From Saccharopolyspora shandongensis (GTDB taxonomy: Bacteria; Actinomycetota; Actinomycetes; Mycobacteriales; Pseudonocardiaceae): 64,000 nt of DNA. Location: the NCBI RefSeq assembly GCF_900106995.1, contig NZ_FNOK01000021.1, positions 62,001 to 126,000 of the forward strand, read 5' to 3'. Made by a program: the position numbers and the translations under genes. This document shows, piece by piece, positions 37,807 through 46,954 of the stretch. Position 1 is the stretch's first letter. Every line of letters starts with the position of its first letter. The notes beneath the pieces were generated by a model. The model was not told the DNA's origin, did not search any database, and worked only from the letters and a program-made list of their open reading frames with translations.

Positions 37807-37814
<8 letters not shown>
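36693..37814 (+). CDS. fkbI: Acyl-ACP dehydrogenase of methoxymalonyl-ACP synthesis (FkbI-like)
   Basis: 373 residues with the complete acyl-CoA dehydrogenase fold: MAFSEPDAGSDLSAVGTRIE and VTGRKVWITAAAYADLIVVVGR in the middle domain, GKPLAEHQLVARRLAELLV in the last domain, and DAKLMEIIEGTTEICQIVLAQHA at the end. FkbI oxidises the alcohol/aldehyde stage of the ACP-bound glyceryl unit. ATG 36693 overlaps fkbJ; the stop overlaps fkbH. Together with fkbJ, K, H and G it completes a full methoxymalonyl-ACP set. Confidence 0.93.
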
Positions 37815-38889
<1,075 letters not shown>

Positions 38890-38949
38890 CCGCCCGCCGA
38901 CCGGCCTACGGAGCCTTCGGGTAGTCCCCACAAAAGGGGGCGAGTATTG

Positions 38950-38981
38950 AGTGCCGGGGCGGAGGAATCCGCCCCGGCACT
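38950..38981. terminator. Terminator after the fkbK-J-I-H operon
   Basis: AGTGCCGGGGCGGA (38950-38963) and TCCGCCCCGGCACT (38968-38981) form a perfect 14-bp stem with a GGAA loop. It separates the plus-strand fkb operon from the convergent minus-strand RNHCP gene and can serve both. Confidence 0.8.
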
Positions 38982-39002
38982 ACGCGGGTCGCGGTCGCGG
39001 TG

Positions 39003-39431
39003 TCACAGTGCGGCGAGCAGGGTGCTGCCCGTGGCACGGTTGTCCTGAAGCGGCCTGAGAGCCAGGCGTATCAAGGCGAGCGCGTTGTCGTCACCGGCGA
39101 TGCGGTTGGCGCTGAGCTCGGCGCAGGACAGGCACTGGTGGATGATCATCCATTCGCCGTCCGCGCGGACGGTCAGGCTCAGGGCCTCCATGCGCCCGTG
39201 GCAGCCGGCCGCGCGATCGCCCGGGATGCGGTGGTCGACGTGCCGGCTGACCAGGCAGTGCGGGCAATGGTTGCGGTGCGCGGTACCAGGCGCGACGAGG
39301 GATACGTCGAGCCGGCAGCCCACGCACCGGAAGTCATGCGCCCGGTGACCGCCATTGCCGTGCAGCACGTCCTTGTGCCGTTGCGGACGGTGCCGCTGCC
39401 TGCGGCTGCTCGGTTGTGTGCGGCGTGGCAT
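39003..39431 (-). CDS. RNHCP-domain protein
   Basis: 142 residues. The name-giving motif is HRNHCPHCLVSRHVDHR in the middle, with a CxxC before it (FRCVGC) and another Cys pair after it (HQCLSCAELSANRI), which together look like a zinc-binding arrangement. The N-terminal 30 residues are basic. ATG 39431 is preceded by AAAGGAGG. The family is of unknown function. It lies 29 bases downstream of a paralogue on the same strand, so the two form one unit. Confidence 0.88.
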   Translation of the reverse strand: MPRRTQPSSRRQRHRPQRHKDVLHGNGGHRAHDFRCVGCRLDVSLVAPGTAHRNHCPHCLVSRHVDHRIPGDRAAGCHGRMEALSLTVRADGEWMIIHQCLSCAELSANRIAGDDNALALIRLALRPLQDNRATGSTLLAAL

Positions 39432-39460
39432 GGCTGAAGCCTCCTTTCCGTAGCGGGCGT

Positions 39461-39829
39461 TCAGAGCGTGCCGAACGCTTCGAGCGGGAACGGAGGCTGC
39501 GCCAGGGGGCGCACGGCCATGCGCATCAGGATGAGTTGGTTGTCGTCCGCGCACACCGGGTTCGAGGTGAGCTCGTCGCAGCGCGCGCAGCGGTGGATGA
39601 GCATCCAGTCGCCGGTGCGCAGCACCGCGATGGCGATCGGGCTCATCCGCGAGCCGCAGTCGGACGGGCCGCCCTCGACCTGGTCGATGACGTGCCGTGA
39701 GTGCAGGCAGGCCGGGCAGTGGTTGCGCCGGCCGCCGTCAGGAACCAGGGTCGATACGGTCAGTCCGCACCGTACGCAGGTGAAGGTGTTGATGGTGCTC
39801 TGGTGGTGATTGATGTCGTCGCTGGACAC
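39461..39829 (-). CDS. RNHCP-domain protein, paralogue of its neighbour
   Basis: 122 residues if translation starts at GTG 39829, which has CAAGGAGCA upstream; ATG 39925 would add a 32-residue leader without similarity to the family. It shows the same order as the adjacent copy: FTCVRCGL, RRNHCPACLHSRHVID, MLIHRCARCDELTSNPVCADDN, and a similar Arg-Pro-Leu ending. The two copies share the metal-site pattern but differ widely elsewhere, so the duplication is old. Two tandem hairpins (39929-39947 and 39953-39968) lie in the leader. Confidence 0.85.
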   Translation of the reverse strand: MSSDDINHHQSTINTFTCVRCGLTVSTLVPDGGRRNHCPACLHSRHVIDQVEGGPSDCGSRMSPIAIAVLRTGDWMLIHRCARCDELTSNPVCADDNQLILMRMAVRPLAQPPFPLEAFGTL

Positions 39830-39928
39830 CCGGATGCTCCTTGCTGAGAGGTACGAGATGACAGCAAGAGCAGGCCGAGCGGCCTCGGAGCACCCGCAAT
39901 CCATTGTGGATACGGGTTGGAGCAAGGC

Positions 39929-39968
39929 ACCGGGATTCCGTCCCGGTAGGACGCCGTGGCGTCACGGC
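39929..39968 (-). promoter_or_regulatory. Two adjacent hairpins in the leader of the RNHCP operon
   Basis: ACCGGGA-TTCCG-TCCCGGT (39929-39947) and GCCGTG-GCGT-CACGGC (39953-39968) are perfect stems five bases apart, 100-140 bases upstream of the first RNHCP start on the minus strand. They could be an attenuator-like leader. The rest of 39830-40181 has nothing else I can support. Confidence 0.35.
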
Positions 39969-40181
39969 ATCGGGGACGGCTACGCGGTGCGGCGAGGCGC
40001 GCTCGGCGCGGTCCGGGGCACAAAAACACCTCTTCCAGGGCAAGGCGGAACAAAAGTAGTCAGCTGGACTTCCGCAACGTAACACGCGGCCACCGGGCGA
40101 GGTCCAGTTCTTTTAGGGGTCGGGCCAGGTCTGGCGCAGCTGGCCGTCGGTCATCGCATCCGTGCGCCGCCGGGTCCCGGT

Positions 40182-40517
40182 TCAGCCGGGTGGCCGGATG
40201 TTGCGCTCGTGTCCTGGGACGGACTCGATCCAGGTGATGAGGGAGCGCACCGCAGTCGGCAAGTCCCGTTCGGTCAGCACGACCGTCCTGCTGGTTTCCC
40301 CGCTCTCGACGGTGATTTCGTAGGACTGGGCGTCCGGCATCGCCGTTGTCGTGCTCGGAGGAACGTTTTCCAGGTCGGCGGCGCGGACCATGTTCCGCAG
40401 CGTCGCGGCGTCCTCCTCGGTGAGCGCCGACGTGTCGACGACGGTGGTGATGACCAGACCGGCCAGCCCACCGCCGCGTACGATCGAGACTCTCAGCGGA
40501 CCCCGACCTCCTTCCAT
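40182..40517 (-). CDS. Emfourin-like inhibitor of the adjacent M4 protease
   Basis: 111 residues beginning MEGGRGPLRVSIVRGGGLAG, with a small alpha/beta pattern ending SLITWIESVPGHERNIRPP. This matches the protealysin-inhibitor (emfourin) family, whose genes directly follow protealysin-like M4 protease genes and whose product blocks the protease inside the cell. Here it overlaps the protease gene by 25 bases on the same strand, the classic arrangement. No signal peptide is seen. Confidence 0.85.
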   Translation of the reverse strand: MEGGRGPLRVSIVRGGGLAGLVITTVVDTSALTEEDAATLRNMVRAADLENVPPSTTTAMPDAQSYEITVESGETSRTVVLTERDLPTAVRSLITWIESVPGHERNIRPPG

Positions 40518-41584
40518 GCCGAGCGCACCGCCTTCTCCGCGTCGTGCCCGGCACCGTAGAGCTCCACCGCCGAGTTCGTGGTCGCCTCCGCGGCCTCCTT
40601 GAAGTTGGTGTTCGGCCGCATCTGCGTGGTCAGCGCGTGATACCAGATGTGTCCGGCCTGCTCCCAGGAGTACCCGTCGAGCCTGGTGGCCACCAGGAAG
40701 AATGCCTTGTTCGGGATGCCCGAATTGATGTGCACCCCGCCGTGGTCGTGCCGTGGGTCGTTGTCGTCGGGCAGGTCGACGTACTGGTCCATGTGTGCGG
40801 GTTGGCCATCGTTGTCGAAGGCCGTGCCTGGCGCCTTCAACGACCGCAGCGCCTTGCCTCGCAGTTCGCTGCCCAGGATGCCCTCGCCGACCAGCCAGTC
40901 GGCCTCGTCCGGGGTCTCCTTGGCGATGTACTGCTTGACCATCGACCCGAACACGTCGGCGGTGGACTCGTTGAGCGCACCTGACTGCTTGCTGTAGCGC
41001 AGACCAGCGGTGAACTGCACGACGCCATGGGTGATCTCGTGCGCCACCACCGCGATGTCCCGGGTCAGGCTGCCCTTGGCCATGATGAGGCCGCTGCCGT
41101 CACCGTAGACCATCTGCAGCCCGTTCCAGAACGCATTGTCGAAGTCGGTTCCGAAGTGGACGCTCGAGATGAGCTCCATGCCCTCGCCGTCGACGCTGTT
41201 GCGCTGGTACACGTCGCGATAGAAGTCGTGGGTGTGGTCGGCGTTGTCGAACGCTTGGTTCACGGCATCGTCGTCCACGAGTTGACCGCCTTCGCTGCGC
41301 CGGAGGACGCCGGGGAGGTCTTCGTGCCCGCCGTGCTGCACGTCGTAGACGGTTTTGCGTTCCTTCGTCGTGGGGTTCAGCGAGGCGAGGTCCGTCGAGG
41401 TGATGCCGAGTTGCTGGAACATCTGCGTGATGACGGTGCGTTTCGTGCGCATCGCGATCGATGTCCCGATGGTGCGCAGCGCGGTCTCCCGCAGTTCCTC
41501 GTCGCCACGCATCGCGAGGTCGGCGAGCACGTACTGTGGCAGGATGCTGCATGGCGCGCCGGTGTGGTGGCTGGTTCGTCTCAT
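40493..41584 (-). CDS. Protealysin-like M4 metalloprotease
   Basis: 363 residues. It starts with the short protealysin-type propeptide (PCSILPQYVLADLAMRGDE) and has no signal peptide, as for protealysins. Catalytic zinc motif AHEITHGVVQF near residue 180, third ligand in GALNESTADVFGSMV, and the second active-site His in HDHGGVHINSGIPNKAFFLVA. ATG 41584 has GAAGGAG upstream; a longer frame to 41755 lacks similarity. Protealysins are made without a secretion signal and are controlled by a co-encoded emfourin, found here just downstream. Probable role in intracellular or released proteolysis. Confidence 0.94.
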   Translation of the reverse strand: MRRTSHHTGAPCSILPQYVLADLAMRGDEELRETALRTIGTSIAMRTKRTVITQMFQQLGITSTDLASLNPTTKERKTVYDVQHGGHEDLPGVLRRSEGGQLVDDDAVNQAFDNADHTHDFYRDVYQRNSVDGEGMELISSVHFGTDFDNAFWNGLQMVYGDGSGLIMAKGSLTRDIAVVAHEITHGVVQFTAGLRYSKQSGALNESTADVFGSMVKQYIAKETPDEADWLVGEGILGSELRGKALRSLKAPGTAFDNDGQPAHMDQYVDLPDDNDPRHDHGGVHINSGIPNKAFFLVATRLDGYSWEQAGHIWYHALTTQMRPNTNFKEAAEATTNSAVELYGAGHDAEKAVRSAWKEVGVR

Positions 41585-41873
41585 TGCTGTGCTCCTTCGG
41601 TTGCGAAGCCCGAAACTCTCGGCTGTACCGGTCACGGACCGTGCCCGAAGTCGTTGTCCACGGTATTGAGCAGCAGTCCGCCGAAGTACGCGCTGGGGGT
41701 GCGTCGTCGGGGCTGCCAGGCTCGTTCCTGAACGCTCAAGTGCGAGGAACCCCATGCAATTACCGTGCCATCACGCGAAGAACCTCCAGCGCCAATATCC
41801 TCTTCCTTGCGGTGAGTGCGGGAAGCTGCTCGGTTGTCCACCGCCGGGGCTGCGTCTCGCTCTGGCGCTGATT

Positions 41874-42190
41874 TCAGGGTGGTCGGCGGCGCAGGTGCCC
41901 AACCAGGGGCGAACGTCCCCGGGCCGGGATTCCGCCGCTGCGCAACACAGCCCTCTTTGCTGGCTTTGTGCAGCGCCGACCTCCGAGGCGATCGCGTTCC
42001 CGCATGCGGAACGCCTCGAAGTCGATCACGTTGGCGGGCCGTGGTTTCAGAGGCGCGGCCTGTCCAAGTGTGCGGTGGGAGCGGTGCGGGTTATGAAAAT
42101 CTTCGTACTCGCGGAGCAGTCGCATCAGGTGGGGCAGATTCCAGATCAGCGTGCGGTCGGTAAGTTCGGCACGCAGGCCCCGCGCTGGAT
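41874..42190 (-). pseudogene. Transposase (integrase-core) C-terminal remnant
   Basis: The minus strand reads DRTLIWNLPHLMRLLREYEDF, then HNPHRSHRTLGQAAPLKPRP and FEAFRMRERDRLGG. This is the C-terminal part of an actinobacterial integrase-type transposase (usual form ...RpHrtLnqaaPl.p.p...RRRDrLGGlihEY), broken after RLGG. The N-terminal catalytic part is missing. The same family supplies the tail of the truncated Lrp frame at 7.7 kb. 41585-41873 holds no other gene I can support. Confidence 0.72.
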
Positions 42191-42300
42191 CAGAGGCGTC
42201 CACAGTGTACGAGGAACGAATGTCTCGGACCGGCCTGCCGCCAGGGGTATCCACGCGCGGCCCTCGTCGTGCCGCGATCCGGTCGCGGCCGCGCGGCTGA

Positions 42301-43467
42301 TCAGTTCAGGCCGGCCATGAACTCGCCGAGCAGGCGGTTCGCCGTACTCGAAGTGAACAGGCGCTCGAAGTCGGCGCGCGCCACCTGATGCCGGAACTCC
42401 CCTCGGTGGGTCGGGTCACCGGCGTCGTGGACGGTGTCGGTCCACCACGCCGCGAAGGCCTGGTAGTTCCACACGTCGCGCAGGCGCGTGGCGGAGTAGC
42501 CGTCGAGCAGGCTCGGATCGCCGTTCTTGTAGTAGTGGACCACAGCGTCGGCGAAGACGTCGGCGTCGTGCAGGGCGAGGTTCATGCCCTTCGCGCTCAT
42601 CGGCGGGACGATGTGCGCGGCGTCGCCGAGCAGGTGGAGCCGGCCGTGGCTCAGCGGGCTGTACACCTCGCTCCGAAGCGGCACCACCTGCTTCTCGATG
42701 ATCGTGCCCTTCGTGGCCAGCGGTTCGCCGAACCGCGCCTCGAGCTCGCTCCAGATGCGCTCGTCCGGCCAATCCGCGGTCGTGTCGTCGAGCGGGCACT
42801 GGAGGTAGAACCGGCTCGCCCGCGGTCCGCGCGCGAACTGGCCCGCGAACCCGCGCGAGTGGATCGCCATCATCGCCTGGTGGTTGCCCGGTGCGTCCGC
42901 CAAGACGACCAGCCACCCGTATCCGTATTCGTGCGAGTGGCGGGTGATCCGGTCCCCGGGGATGGCAGCCCGGGTCGCACCACGGTCACCATCGCACCCG
43001 GCGACGAAGTCGCATTCGATGATCGACCCGTCGCTGAGCCGGACGCGCGGGCGTTCGCCATCGATGTCCTCCACGGACACCTCGGAATCGAACCGCAGGT
43101 CGCCTCCGTCCTGTTCGAACACGGTGATGAGGTTCCGGACCAGCACCTGCTGTGGGCAGAACCGCCCGTCCCGGTGGTCGTCCGCGGCGAACTCCAGCTG
43201 CCGAATCTCCCCGTCGACGCGGAAGCCGAGCCTGGGCTCGACGGGGGCGCCGCCGATGACCCGGTCTTCGAGGCCTCGTTTCCGGAACACGCGGGCCGCC
43301 CGGGTATCGATGACCCCGGCGCGCTGCCGTTGCTCGACGTACTCGCGGCTGCGCCGTTCGGCAACGACACAGTCGATTCCCTCGCTCAGCAGGAAGTTGC
43401 CGAGCGCGAGTCCGGACACGCCGGCTCCCACGATCACGATGGACTTGTGCTCGTTTGCAGTAGACAT
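42301..43467 (-). CDS. pobA: 4-hydroxybenzoate 3-monooxygenase
   Basis: 388 residues, class A flavoprotein hydroxylase. FAD-binding IVIVGAGVSGLALGNFLLSEG at the N-terminus, the family DG motif (FVAGCDGDRGATR), and the second FAD motif GRLHLLGDAAHIVPPMSAKGMNLALHDA. It hydroxylates 4-hydroxybenzoate to protocatechuate with NAD(P)H and O2. ATG 43467 has GAGGAGAA upstream; the in-frame ATG at 43509 lacks one. Divergent from an AraC-family regulator, matching PobR-type control. No protocatechuate ring-cleavage genes are adjacent. Confidence 0.95.
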   Translation of the reverse strand: MSTANEHKSIVIVGAGVSGLALGNFLLSEGIDCVVAERRSREYVEQRQRAGVIDTRAARVFRKRGLEDRVIGGAPVEPRLGFRVDGEIRQLEFAADDHRDGRFCPQQVLVRNLITVFEQDGGDLRFDSEVSVEDIDGERPRVRLSDGSIIECDFVAGCDGDRGATRAAIPGDRITRHSHEYGYGWLVVLADAPGNHQAMMAIHSRGFAGQFARGPRASRFYLQCPLDDTTADWPDERIWSELEARFGEPLATKGTIIEKQVVPLRSEVYSPLSHGRLHLLGDAAHIVPPMSAKGMNLALHDADVFADAVVHYYKNGDPSLLDGYSATRLRDVWNYQAFAAWWTDTVHDAGDPTHRGEFRHQVARADFERLFTSSTANRLLGEFMAGLN

Positions 43468-43548
43468 GGCATTTCTCCTCGGCGAAGCAATGATCATCTT
43501 CAGTCTCACCGAGCTCGCGACTTCGTACTACCGGTATCCTGACGCTCT

Positions 43549-44328
43549 ATGCTGGAATCCCGCCAACATCCGCCGTCCGGCGTCGCCGATCTTCTCGCGG
43601 TTCGGGGATCCATGGCCCACGGGCAGGTGGTGGGGACGCATTCCCACGCCCAGGGACAGCTGCTTTACCCCGCTGCGGGCGCGCTCGCGACCACGACGGA
43701 GCGGGGCACCTGGCTCGCCCCGGCGAACCGGATCACCTGGACGCCCCCGGGGTTCGAGCATTCCCACAGGGCCTTCGGCGAGACCGAGATCAGGCGCATC
43801 GACCTGCCTACCCGGTTCTGCCGCTTCCTCCCTGCTCGACCGTCCGTCTTCGCCGTGACACCGCTGCTGCGCGAGGCACTCCTGGCGCTCAGCGATGGGC
43901 ACCCTCGCGGTCCGGGGCCCCGTCACCGGCTCCGCGGGCTGATCATCGACGAGCTCACCGGCGCCCCGCCGCAGGAGCTGTACCTGCCCGAGCCGGCCGA
44001 CGACCGGCTGCGTGTGGTGACCTCACTGCTCCACGCCGACCCGGGGAGTTCCGCGACGTTGCGCGAACTCGGGCGGACCGCCGGCGCCAGCGAGAGGGTG
44101 CTCAGCCGGCTTTTCCAGGACGAGCTCGGCGTGAGCTTCCGGCAGTGGCGGAGCATGCTCCGCGTCCAGCACGCCCTCGTCCTTCTCGGAGACGGCCACT
44201 CGGTGACCACCATTTCGTCCCGGCTGGGCTGGGCGAATCCCACTAGCTTCATCGAAGCGTTCGTCGCCGTCGTCGGTGAAACACCCGGCCGTTACCAAGC
44301 CGAACTACGGCGCACGGGTGCGCCGTAA
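43549..44328 (+). CDS. AraC-family regulator, probable activator of pobA
   Basis: 259 residues: an N-terminal cupin-like effector domain (GTHSHAQGQLLYPAAGALATT) and a C-terminal AraC HTH pair (LRELGRTAGASERVLSRLFQDELGVSFRQWR and ISSRLGWANPTSFIEAFVAVVGETPGRYQ). It is divergent from pobA with only 81 bases between starts, as in known PobR/pobA pairs of Actinobacteria and Azotobacter. The short intergenic gap means both promoters must overlap. Confidence 0.9.
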   Translation: MLESRQHPPSGVADLLAVRGSMAHGQVVGTHSHAQGQLLYPAAGALATTTERGTWLAPANRITWTPPGFEHSHRAFGETEIRRIDLPTRFCRFLPARPSVFAVTPLLREALLALSDGHPRGPGPRHRLRGLIIDELTGAPPQELYLPEPADDRLRVVTSLLHADPGSSATLRELGRTAGASERVLSRLFQDELGVSFRQWRSMLRVQHALVLLGDGHSVTTISSRLGWANPTSFIEAFVAVVGETPGRYQAELRRTGAP

Positions 44329-44431
44329 ACCCTGTCGGCGCGAGGCGGATGACCAGCGACAGGACGGTGGTTCGAATCGCTTCCGTGGTCTGCGCTCGCC
44401 GCTCGCTGGATATTGGCTCACTACTCTGTGA

Positions 44432-44463
44432 TACTTTGTAGTGGTACTCGGTACTACGAAGTA
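44432..44463. promoter_or_regulatory. Inverted repeat, likely PadR operator
   Basis: TACTTTGTAGT (44432-44442) and ACTACGAAGTA (44453-44463) are inverted repeats with one mismatch, with a GTAC-rich centre. They lie 25-55 bases before the PadR ATG at 44488. PadR proteins commonly autoregulate through such AT-rich palindromes. Confidence 0.55.
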
Positions 44464-44487
44464 CCGGGAGATCGAAGAGGGCCCACG

Positions 44488-44814
44488 ATGGACGATCTGA
44501 CGGAGATGCTGAAGGGCACGCTTGAGGGCTGCGTGCTTGAAATCATCGGCAGCGAGGAGACCTACGGGTACGCCATCACGCGTCGGCTGAACGAACTCGG
44601 TTTCGCCGACGTCGTCGAGGGGACGGTGTACACCATCTTGCTGCGGCTGGAGAAGAACGGGCTCGTCCAGGTGACGAAACGGCCATCCGGGATGGGGCCG
44701 CCGCGCAAGTTCTATGCGCTCAACGACGCGGGGCGCGAAGAACTCGCGGCGTTCTGGGCGAAATGGGAATACATCACATCACGGATCGACCAGCTCAAGG
44801 AGGGCGGGAAATGA
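44488..44814 (+). CDS. PadR-family transcriptional regulator
   Basis: 108 residues with the PadR winged helix: LKGTLEGCVLEIIGSEETYGYAITRRLNEL, then VVEGTVYTILLRLEKNGLVQVTKR and FYALNDAGREELAAFW. ATG 44488 fits the family start; the frame from 44413 adds an unrelated leader. It heads an operon with two DUF1048 genes, the next ATG overlapping its stop. PadR-DUF1048 pairs are common in Gram-positive bacteria, often as repressor plus small membrane-associated or accessory protein. Confidence 0.92.
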   Translation: MDDLTEMLKGTLEGCVLEIIGSEETYGYAITRRLNELGFADVVEGTVYTILLRLEKNGLVQVTKRPSGMGPPRKFYALNDAGREELAAFWAKWEYITSRIDQLKEGGK

Positions 44815-45167
44815 ACTTCTGGGAGACCCTGACAGGCAGCGATCTCACCAGGGAATGGAAGGCGTTCGAAGCCCGGGCCGAGGTATTGCCGGCCGACTAC
44901 CGGGCGGCGTGGGAACAGATCAAGGTTCACCTCTCTCCCTACGCGGGCTTCACGGGTCGCAACCTGATGCCGATCCTCGACGGTGCCCTGGGGCTGCTCG
45001 AAGAAACAGCGTCGGATGGGCAGAGCATTCACGAGGTGCTGGGCGAGGAAATCAAGGGCTTCTGCGCGGCGCTGGCCGGCGGAGAAGGGGCTCGAAACTA
45101 TCGCGACCGGTGGCGCAAGCAGTTGAACAGGAACGTCGCAAGGAAATTGGGCCGGCTAGGAGGCTGA
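44811..45167 (+). CDS. DUF1048 family protein (first copy)
   Basis: 118 residues starting at ATG 44811, overlapping the PadR stop as ATGA. Mostly helical, without signal peptide or membrane segment: MNFWETLTGSDLTREWKAFE, ADYRAAWEQIKVHL, LGEEIKGFCAALAGGEGARNYRDRWRKQLNRNV. The pattern of a helical bundle ending in a D.Y.....LN... segment matches DUF1048. Function unknown; linked with PadR regulators in many genomes. Immediately followed by a second DUF1048 gene. Confidence 0.85.
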   Translation: MNFWETLTGSDLTREWKAFEARAEVLPADYRAAWEQIKVHLSPYAGFTGRNLMPILDGALGLLEETASDGQSIHEVLGEEIKGFCAALAGGEGARNYRDRWRKQLNRNVARKLGRLGG

Positions 45168-45168
45168 C

Positions 45169-45495
45169 GTGGGCATCCAGGACATCATCGAGGGCAAGAA
45201 GCAGTGGCGGGCGCACATGGCGCGGGTCAAGGCGCTCCCGCCGGACTACCAGATCGTCTACAAGGAGATTCAGCGGTACCTCTTCAAGGTCGGACCGATC
45301 GACTTGCCTGACGGGCCCCTGCTCTCGGGGGTTGTCGATTTCTTCGAGGAGGGCGTCGCGACCAACAGGGGAGTCCTGGAACTCATCGGCAACGACGTCG
45401 CTGCCTTCTGCGACGACCTGGTCAAGGACTCGCGCACCTACGCGGACATCTATCAGGAGTCCGTCAGCGGGAAACTCGGCACGGCAGAGAAGTAA
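45169..45495 (+). CDS. DUF1048 family protein (second copy)
   Basis: 108 residues, start GTG 45169 one base past the first copy's stop. Sequence order (DIIEGKKQWRAHMARVKALPPDYQIVYKEIQRYL, then VLELIGNDVAAFCDDLVKDSRTYADIYQESV) is a full DUF1048 domain and closer to the family consensus than the first copy. Function unknown. The two proteins may form a hetero-oligomer with or without PadR. Confidence 0.88.
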   Translation: MGIQDIIEGKKQWRAHMARVKALPPDYQIVYKEIQRYLFKVGPIDLPDGPLLSGVVDFFEEGVATNRGVLELIGNDVAAFCDDLVKDSRTYADIYQESVSGKLGTAEK

Positions 45496-45527
45496 CACCC
45501 GTCGACCGGTGCTGGCGGGGTTCTTCG

Positions 45528-45653
45528 ATGGGGGAGCCGAAGGAGAACATCGGGCCCCTGACCGTCGACAGCCTGCTTGCCGCCGCGCGCGCCGAGCCAT
45601 CGATGGCGGTACCCGGGCGACAAACCGTTACGAGAGAATGGATATCCGAATGA
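45528..45653 (+). CDS. Small ORF (41 residues) coupled to the serine hydrolase gene
   Basis: ATG 45528 opens a frame of 41 codons (MGEPKENIGPLTVDSLLAAA at the start, TVTREWISE at the end). Its TGA overlaps ATG 45650 of the next gene as ATGA, the coupling style of the whole operon. No recognised domain; it may be a real small protein, a leader peptide or the relic of a longer gene. Confidence 0.35.
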   Translation: MGEPKENIGPLTVDSLLAAARAEPSMAVPGRQTVTREWISE

Positions 45654-46921
45654 CAACCGATCAGGGCCGCGACAACGCCTCCGTGAGCGGTGGCGGTGAC
45701 GACCTCGAGCACGGTGTAGAGGAAGGCTGGGGAAAGCTCGCTGACGCGTTCCGCGCGAACTTCGAGGCCCCCGGCGAGGTCGGCGCGGCGTGCAGCGTCT
45801 ACGTGGGCGGCCGCCCCGTCGCCAACCTGTGGGGCGGGCTCGCCGATCGCGAGGCGAACCGACCGTGGCGCAAGAACACCATCGTCAAGGTCGCATCCAC
45901 GACGAAGGGCGCTACCGCGATCTGCGCCCATCTGCTGGCACAGCGCGGTGAGCTGGATCTGGACGCCCCGGTGGCCCGGTACTGGCCGGAGTTCGGCGCT
46001 AACGGCAAGGAACAGATCAAAGTGCGCTGGCTGCTGTCGCACCAGGCCGGTCTCCCGCTCGTCGACGGACCGCTGACGTTCGAGCAGGCGTGCGCGTGGC
46101 ACCCGGTCATCCGTGCACTCGAGGCGCAGAAGCCGCTGTGGCAGCCGGGCACCGAGCACGTCTACCACGCCGTCACCTACGGGTTTCTGGTCGGGGAGGT
46201 CGTGCGCCGGATCACCGGCAAGTCACTCGGCACGTTCTTCGCTGAGGAGGTGGCCGCCCCGCTCGGGCTGAGCGCCTGGATCGGACTGCCCGAGGAACAC
46301 GAGGAACGGGTGTCCCAGCTCCACTTCACCGATGCGTTCAGCGTGGAGGAGCTGCTCGCCGGGCTGATCAAGGTCACTGGGCTCGATGCGGACACGGTCA
46401 CCGCCTGGGTCGAATCCATGTGGAGCCCGGGCTCGATCCAGATGCGCGCCGCCGAGCTCGGCGGTGCCTTGGACAACGCGTCCGGGGAGTACATGTCGAC
46501 GCGTGCCTGGCGCGCGGCGGAGTTCCCGGCCGCGAACATGCTCGCGGACGCGCGTTCGTTGGCGCGGATGTACGCCGCCACGGTCAGCGACGTCGACGGG
46601 GTTCGGCTGCTCGATCCGTCAACGGTCGAGAGGATGGCAGTCGTCCAGACCGACAAGACGCGGATGTACGGGCTGCCGCCGGGTCTGGACATCCCGGCCG
46701 ACCGCTCCTTCTACATGTCGCTGGGGTTCTGGCGAGCATGCCCTCCGGTGCCGATGATCGGGCCGGGGTCGTTCGGCCACCCGGGCTCCGGCGGATCGAT
46801 CGCCCTCGCCGACCCCGATGCCGGTGTCGGCTTCGGCTACGTCACGAACCTCTGGAACTTCCGGTCCGACGACCCGCGGGCGTCGAACCTGGCCAAGGCC
46901 GTCCGGTCCTGCCTTGGTTGA
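45650..46921 (+). CDS. Serine beta-lactamase-fold hydrolase (class C / EstB type)
   Basis: About 423 residues. The catalytic S-x-x-K is ASTTKGATAICAHLL, the second-motif Tyr is in EHVYHAVTYGFLVGEV, and a HPGSGGSIALADP stretch near the end substitutes for the third motif, as in EstB-type esterases. No signal peptide, so a cytoplasmic esterase/amidase rather than a secreted penicillinase is expected. ATG 45650 overlaps a 41-codon ORF stop; ATG 45638 is an in-frame alternative. Last gene of the PadR/DUF1048 operon. The substrate is unknown. Confidence 0.88.
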   Translation: MTTDQGRDNASVSGGGDDLEHGVEEGWGKLADAFRANFEAPGEVGAACSVYVGGRPVANLWGGLADREANRPWRKNTIVKVASTTKGATAICAHLLAQRGELDLDAPVARYWPEFGANGKEQIKVRWLLSHQAGLPLVDGPLTFEQACAWHPVIRALEAQKPLWQPGTEHVYHAVTYGFLVGEVVRRITGKSLGTFFAEEVAAPLGLSAWIGLPEEHEERVSQLHFTDAFSVEELLAGLIKVTGLDADTVTAWVESMWSPGSIQMRAAELGGALDNASGEYMSTRAWRAAEFPAANMLADARSLARMYAATVSDVDGVRLLDPSTVERMAVVQTDKTRMYGLPPGLDIPADRSFYMSLGFWRACPPVPMIGPGSFGHPGSGGSIALADPDAGVGFGYVTNLWNFRSDDPRASNLAKAVRSCLG

Positions 46922-46954
46922 GACAGCCCTCGTGGGGCGGGACACCGAGTACGC

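Noticed and set aside
45638-46921. Serine hydrolase starting at ATG 45638 as the only start
   Set aside because: ATG 45650 overlaps the preceding small ORF stop as ATGA, matching the coupling style of the operon; 45638 kept as an alternative.
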